A stretch of 45,250 nt of DNA from Streptomyces tauricus. GTDB lineage: Bacteria; Actinomycetota; Actinomycetes; Streptomycetales; Streptomycetaceae. The position numbers were made by a program, and so were the translations under genes. The DNA lies in NCBI RefSeq assembly GCF_014650955.1, contig NZ_BMVY01000049.1, positions 1 to 45,250 on the forward strand, read 5' to 3'. Below the pieces are notes generated by a model that had not been told where the DNA came from, did not search any database, and worked only from the letters and a program-made list of their open reading frames with translations. Of this stretch, positions 41,399-45,250 are shown piece by piece (the stretch's first letter is position 1; the number at the start of each line of letters is the position of its first letter).

Positions 41399-42988
41399 GT
41401 GTTGAAGCGGAACCGGTCCCTACGGCACTTGTCGGTGATCGCGTCCATCACCTCCATATCCCTGGTCTCGGGATGCGGGGTGTTCTCCTCGGACACCTCC
41501 GAGGGCGAGGGCCCGATCATCGTGGGCACGACCAGCGCACCCAGCACCCTCGACCCCGCCGCGTCCTGGGACGGGTCGTGGGAGCTGTTCCGCAACATCT
41601 ACCAGACCCTCCTCAGCTACCCGGCCGGAGCGTCCGCGCCCGAGCCGGACGCCGCCGAGAGCTGCCGCTTCACCGACGACTCGAACCGTACGTACAGCTG
41701 CACGCTGCGGGAGGACCTGTCCTTCTCCGACGGACACGATCTCGACGCCGAGGCGGTCAAGCACTCCATCGACCGCATCCGGAAGATCGCCGTCGAGGGC
41801 GGCCCCGCGGGCCTGCTCGGCAGCCTGGAACGGGTCGAGACGAAGGGTGACCGCGAGGTCGTCTTCCGCCTCAACAAGCCGGACGCCACCTTCCCGTTCG
41901 TACTCGCCACCCCGGCCATGTCGATCGTCGACCCCGAGGAGTACCCGGCCGACGCCCTGCGCGAGGACGGCAAGGTCACCGGGTCGGGACCGTACGGCCT
42001 GCGGTCGTACGAGGAGGGGCAGGAGGCCCGGCTCGATCGCAACGACAACTACAAGGGCTCCGCCGACCGCAAGAACGGCGCCGTCACCATCCGGTACTTC
42101 CAGGACTCGGACGACATGGTCGGCGCGTTGAAGGGCGGCAGGATCGACGTCACCCTCCGCGGCCTCGCCGCCAAGGACGTCGTCGCCCTGGAGGACCGGC
42201 GCGGCAAGGACGAGATCCAGCTGGTGGAGGGCGCGGGCACGGAGATCCGCTACCTGGTGTTCAACCCGAAGGACCCGTGGGCCAGGAAGTCGGCGGTCCG
42301 CAAGGCCGTGGCGCAGGTCGTCGACCGGCCGGCCATCGCCCACGGCATCTACAAGGACACCGTCGAGCCGCTGTACTCCATGGTCCCGAGCGGACTGGCC
42401 GGCCACACCACCGGCTTCTTCGACGACTACGGCACCCCCAGTACCTCCAAGGCCCGGCAGATCCTCCTGGAGGCGGGCATCTCCGAACGCGTACCGCTCA
42501 CCCTCTGGTACACGACGGATCGCTACGGCTCCACGACCAAGCCCGAGTTCGAGGAGCTGAGGCGGCAGCTCAACGAGACCGGCCTGTTCAGCGTCACCGT
42601 CAAGGGCCGCCCCTGGAAGACGTACGAGGCCGGCTACCGCAAGGGCGAGTACCCGGTGTTCGGCCGTGGCTGGTTCCCCGACTTCCCGGACGCGGAGAAC
42701 TTCATCGCCCCGTTCGTGGGCGAACAGAACGCGCTGGGTACGCCCTACAAGTCCCCCGAGATCACGGATGTGCTGCTGCCCGAGTCGCGCCGCCGGAGCG
42801 ACCGCGGGGACGTCGTCGAGCAGTTCGAGAAGGCCCAGGACATCCTCGTGGACGACGCGCGGCTGCTGCCCCTGTGGCAGGGCAAGCAGTACATCGCCGC
42901 CAGCGAGGAGATCTCCGGCGTCGAGCGCTCCATCGACCCGTCGACGATCATGATGGTGTGGGAGCTGTACCGCAAGACCAGCTGGTAG
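41399..42988 (+). CDS. ABC transporter substrate-binding lipoprotein (peptide/nickel type, SBP_bac_5)
   Basis: A 529-residue secreted lipoprotein. A signal peptide ends in a lipobox (ISLVSGC), followed by the SBP_bac_5 fold with VGTTSAPSTLDPAASWDGSW, DLSFSDGHDLDAEAVKHSID and a C-terminal half with PVFGRGWFPDFPDAENF. It likely captures oligopeptides or similar ligands for uptake, but no permease or ATPase gene is nearby, so it works with a remote transporter or alone. GTG 41399 is chosen because gaggag lies seven bases upstream. Confidence 0.9.
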   Translation: MLKRNRSLRHLSVIASITSISLVSGCGVFSSDTSEGEGPIIVGTTSAPSTLDPAASWDGSWELFRNIYQTLLSYPAGASAPEPDAAESCRFTDDSNRTYSCTLREDLSFSDGHDLDAEAVKHSIDRIRKIAVEGGPAGLLGSLERVETKGDREVVFRLNKPDATFPFVLATPAMSIVDPEEYPADALREDGKVTGSGPYGLRSYEEGQEARLDRNDNYKGSADRKNGAVTIRYFQDSDDMVGALKGGRIDVTLRGLAAKDVVALEDRRGKDEIQLVEGAGTEIRYLVFNPKDPWARKSAVRKAVAQVVDRPAIAHGIYKDTVEPLYSMVPSGLAGHTTGFFDDYGTPSTSKARQILLEAGISERVPLTLWYTTDRYGSTTKPEFEELRRQLNETGLFSVTVKGRPWKTYEAGYRKGEYPVFGRGWFPDFPDAENFIAPFVGEQNALGTPYKSPEITDVLLPESRRRSDRGDVVEQFEKAQDILVDDARLLPLWQGKQYIAASEEISGVERSIDPSTIMMVWELYRKTSW

Positions 42989-43040
42989 CGGATGCGGGGG
43001 TCCGGCCGGTGGCGGCGGAGTCGGCCGACGGCCCGGCGGA

Positions 43041-43063
43041 TTGTCAGTGGGCGGCGGTAGGTT
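43041..43063 (+). promoter_or_regulatory. RecA-NDp/PafBC-type promoter of ung
   Basis: TTGTCAGTG (43041-43049), 8 bases, TAGGTT (43058-43063): a complete match to the motif TTGTCrGTG-N8-TAnnnT known for LexA-independent DNA-damage promoters in mycobacteria. Start predicted near 43070, giving a 33-base leader that contains the ribosome-binding site. Confidence 0.82.
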
Positions 43064-43102
43064 CTGAGGACCGGAAAAAACCGCACCTGTAAGGAAGTTC
43101 AC

Positions 43103-43786
43103 GTGACCGACACCGCCATGCTGCCCGAGTCCTGGCGCGGCGTCCTGGGCGAAGAGCTGCAGAAGCCCTACTTCAAGGAGCTCACCGAGTTCGTCGAGGA
43201 GGAGCGCGAGAAGGGCCCCGTCTACCCGCCGCGCGACGAGGTCTTCGCCGCACTCGACGCGACTCCTTACGACCGCGTGAAGGTGCTCGTCCTCGGCCAG
43301 GACCCGTACCACGGCGAGGGCCAGGGCCACGGGCTGTGCTTCTCGGTGCGCCCCGGTGTGAAGACGCCGCCCTCCTTGCGCAACATCTACAAGGAGATGA
43401 AGGAGGAGCTCGGCCACCCGGTGCCGGACAACGGCTATCTGATGCCGTGGGCCGAGCAGGGTGTCCTGCTGCTCAACGCGGTGCTGACGGTCCGCTCCGG
43501 AGAGGCCAACTCGCACAAGGGCAAGGGCTGGGAGAAGTTCACGGACGCGGTGATCCGGGCCGTGGCCGACCGGCCCGACCCGGCGGTGTTCGTCCTTTGG
43601 GGCAACTACGCGCAGAAGAAGCTCCCCCTGATCGACGAGGAGCGGCACATCGTCGTCAAGGGCGCGCATCCCTCGCCGCTGTCGGCGAAGAAGTTCTTCG
43701 GCTCACGCCCCTTCACCCAGATCAACGAGGCGGTCGCCCAGCAGGGCCACGAGCCGATCAACTGGCAGATCCCGAACATCGCCTGA
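43103..43786 (+). CDS. ung: Uracil-DNA glycosylase (family 1)
   Basis: A 227-residue base-excision repair enzyme removing uracil from DNA. The catalytic motif GQDPYH (65-70, with D67) and the DNA-intercalating loop (HPSPLSAKKFF) are intact; the length is normal. GTG 43103 follows AAGGAAG. It sits behind a damage-type promoter, so expression is probably raised by DNA damage. Confidence 0.97.
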   Translation: MTDTAMLPESWRGVLGEELQKPYFKELTEFVEEEREKGPVYPPRDEVFAALDATPYDRVKVLVLGQDPYHGEGQGHGLCFSVRPGVKTPPSLRNIYKEMKEELGHPVPDNGYLMPWAEQGVLLLNAVLTVRSGEANSHKGKGWEKFTDAVIRAVADRPDPAVFVLWGNYAQKKLPLIDEERHIVVKGAHPSPLSAKKFFGSRPFTQINEAVAQQGHEPINWQIPNIA

Positions 43787-44378
43787 CGGTCCGGGGCCGG
43801 GCCGGGCCGGGCCGTCCGGCCACGGCCGGGTGCGCCCGGAGCGGCCGGCACGAGGGCGCCGCACGGGGTGGCCCGCACGAGCAGGGCGCACGGGCCGGTC
43901 CCCAGGGTCCGGGTGTGGTCCGTGTAGGTCTCCGGGCGACCGGGCACGATCCGGCCCGGGCCGGACCGGGGCAGCCCCGGTCGGCGGGGGGCCCTCGGCT
44001 GGGGGAGCGGCGCAGGCCGGGCGAGGGTGGGGCGCGCTGTCCGGTCCGGCCGCCGTCACCGGACTGACGGACGGGCCGGGCCGCGGCGGCCCCGGTCGGC
44101 GGGGGAGCCGGACCGGGCCGCAGCCCCGATCGACTGGGGGAGCGACGTCGGCCGGGGGGCGACGACCCGGCGAGGGTGGGGCAACCGCGCTCTGTCCGGT
44201 CCGTCCGCCCGTCACCGGGCTGACCGGGCCGGGCCGGGCTGCGGCGCCAGGGTCGGTCGGGGGAGCGGCGTCGGGTGGGGGAGCGGCGCAGGCCCGGCGA
44301 GGGGGGGTAGCCCCGCTCTGGCCGGGCCGGCCGCTCGTCACCGGGCTGGCCCAGGCGTACGGGGCCGCCTCTGCTTGA
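43787..44378. repeat. High-GC gene-free interval with long imperfect repeats
   Basis: About 590 bases with no accepted gene. Three related segments carry cggcgagggtgggg or a close variant, then ctgtccggtccg-like sequence, then gtcaccgg at 44055, 44211 and 44337 (spacings 156 and 126, both multiples of three). Conceptual translation on the plus strand gives repeated Gly/Ala/Pro/Arg text with VTGL, which could be a low-complexity coding relic, but no start site or codon pattern supports a gene. Confidence 0.55.
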
Positions 44379-44401
44379 TTGTCAGTGCCTGCCGTTAGCG
44401 T
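44379..44401 (+). promoter_or_regulatory. RecA-NDp/PafBC-type promoter of the unknown gene at 44462
   Basis: TTGTCAGTG (44379-44387), 8 bases, TAGCGT (44396-44401). It matches the motif completely. Start predicted near 44408, leaving a 54-base leader before GTG 44462. Confidence 0.8.
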
Positions 44402-44461
44402 CGGGGGAGGTGGCAGGCGCGGGCGCGTCCGCCGGCGGACGAGCGGGCGGAGGGCGACGCG

Positions 44462-45031
44462 GTGGCGGAGCAGCAGGAGCAGGCGGCGGCGGACGCGATG
44501 ATGACCAGGATCGGGCAGGTCATCATGCTGCTCCACGGCGGCGACCGTGAGGAGGCCCGGGGCCGCTTCCTGGACCTGTGGGCGGAGATCGGCGAGGAGG
44601 GCGACGCGCTCCACCGCTGCACCCTCGCGCACTACATGGCCGACACGCAGGACGACCCCTCGGACGAACTCGCCTGGGACCTGAGGGCCTTGTCGGCGGC
44701 GGACGAGCTGACGGACGAGCGGGTCGCGGAGCACCACGGGTCCCTCGCGGTACGGGCCTTCTACCCCTCCCTGCATCTGAACCTCGCCGCGGACTATGTG
44801 AAGCTCGGCCGCTCCGAGGCGGCCCGCGGCCATCTGGGGGCGGCGCGGGCCGCGGTGGGCGTCCTCGGCGACGACGCGTACGGAGACGGGGTCCGGGCCG
44901 GTATCGGCCGCCTGGAGTCGAGGCTGGACCGCGAGGGCCCGGCCGAGGCGCCCGAGCCCGCACCGGGGCGGCCGGGGCAGGGGAGAGGGCCGGGAGGGGA
45001 CACCCTGGGACCGCCGCGCCGCGAGCCCTAG
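44462..45031 (+). CDS. Uncharacterised helical-repeat protein, predicted DNA-damage inducible
   Basis: A 189-residue soluble protein. The first 150 residues look like paired helices of a tetratricopeptide-like fold (RIGQVIMLLHGGDREEARGR, LHLNLAADYVKLGRSEAARG, HLGAARAAVGVLGDDAYGDG), followed by a Pro/Gly-rich tail. No catalytic motif is evident. The GTG at 44462 follows ggaggg by about eight bases. The strong feature is its promoter, of the same type as ung's. A role in damage tolerance as a scaffold or regulator is inference. It has conserved-looking coding bias. Confidence 0.75.
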   Translation: MAEQQEQAAADAMMTRIGQVIMLLHGGDREEARGRFLDLWAEIGEEGDALHRCTLAHYMADTQDDPSDELAWDLRALSAADELTDERVAEHHGSLAVRAFYPSLHLNLAADYVKLGRSEAARGHLGAARAAVGVLGDDAYGDGVRAGIGRLESRLDREGPAEAPEPAPGRPGQGRGPGGDTLGPPRREP

Positions 45032-45099
45032 GACACCCCCTCGGGACACCTCCTGTCCGGACACCTCCCTCCGGACATCCCCAGACACCGTCGGCGGCG

Positions 45100-45250
45100 T
45101 CAACGGCCGTACATGTCCTGGCAGATGGCCGCCTGCGGGCTGTCGGCCCGCCAGCCGCCGTACGTCCGGCCCAGCGCGCACACGTCCGTGCCCGTCGACG
45201 GCACGGACGCCGGCAGTCGCGGCACGGCCCGGTGTTCGGGGCGCCGGGGC
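45100..45250 (-). CDS. C-terminal end of a hypothetical protein (partial)
   Basis: The last 49 codons of a leftward gene that begins outside the window, ending at the stop at 45100-45102. The end reads VCALGRTYGGWRADSPQAAI, then CQDMYGR, a pattern seen at the C-terminus of small secreted actinobacterial proteins with a cysteine pair. The family name is not known. It converges with the gene at 44462. Confidence 0.6.
   Translation of the reverse strand, partial: PRRPEHRAVPRLPASVPSTGTDVCALGRTYGGWRADSPQAAICQDMYGR

Noticed and set aside
43703..45181. A 492-codon minus-strand frame covering the repeat interval and unknown gene
   Set aside because: It overlaps ung and the gene at 44462, is mostly Pro/Ala/Arg, and has no start signal.

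Overview
The window is a stretch of a Streptomyces-type actinomycete chromosome. The evidence is very high GC with strong third-position bias, frequent GTG starts, many leaderless-looking promoters, an actinobacterial 5S rRNA, and gene neighbourhoods typical of the genus. No plasmid, phage, CRISPR array, tRNA or intact insertion sequence was found.

Positions 1-300 are the end of an rRNA operon (23S tail, spacer, 5S, strong terminator). From 402 to 14248 lies a conserved actinobacterial block: CDP-alcohol phosphatidyltransferase, a sugar nucleotidyltransferase fused to a degenerate phosphomannomutase domain, DUF881 / Sbp / DUF881 membrane proteins, a zinc-ribbon plus FHA protein (GarA/OdhI type), FtsR-like MerR regulator, bifunctional nuclease, second MerR regulator, DNA polymerase IV, a PRC-barrel protein, and gcvP behind a tandem glycine riboswitch. 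It follows the Mycobacterium tuberculosis Rv1822-Rv1832 order, but gcvH is absent and manC-like and dinB genes are present.

From 14249 to 34700 are single genes and small operons: DUF5999, a GCS2 ligase, a solute-binding/vWA lipoprotein-like protein, a CAAX protease, PhzF, PadR, SRPBCC, a Clp-N protein, two EamA transporters, three split-barrel flavin proteins, a MocR regulator, LysR, an isochorismatase-like pseudoenzyme, a Rieske lipoprotein and an S9 peptidase. The intergenic spaces hold a MITE-like element and several short tandem repeats.

From 34826 to 37647 is a gene graveyard: a 5'-truncated nucleotide kinase, a class III aminotransferase fragment fused in frame to an ABC ATPase lacking Walker A, and a frameshifted ABC-2 permease. 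This is probably the remnant of a lost biosynthetic or export cluster. Beyond it are a Nudix hydrolase, an overlapping HipA-like kinase / DUF3037 pair, two SDR reductases, a peptide/solute-binding lipoprotein, uracil-DNA glycosylase, a repeat-rich spacer, and an uncharacterised gene.

The most informative cross-window signal is a promoter of the form TTGTCAGTG-N8-TAnnnT, the RecA-NDp / PafBC type known from mycobacteria. It precedes dinB (weak -10), ung (perfect) and the uncharacterised gene at 44462 (perfect). This suggests a DNA-damage regulon and a role for that unknown gene. The other leading candidates for new biology are the HipA-like/DUF3037 pair and the conserved-looking pseudoenzymes.
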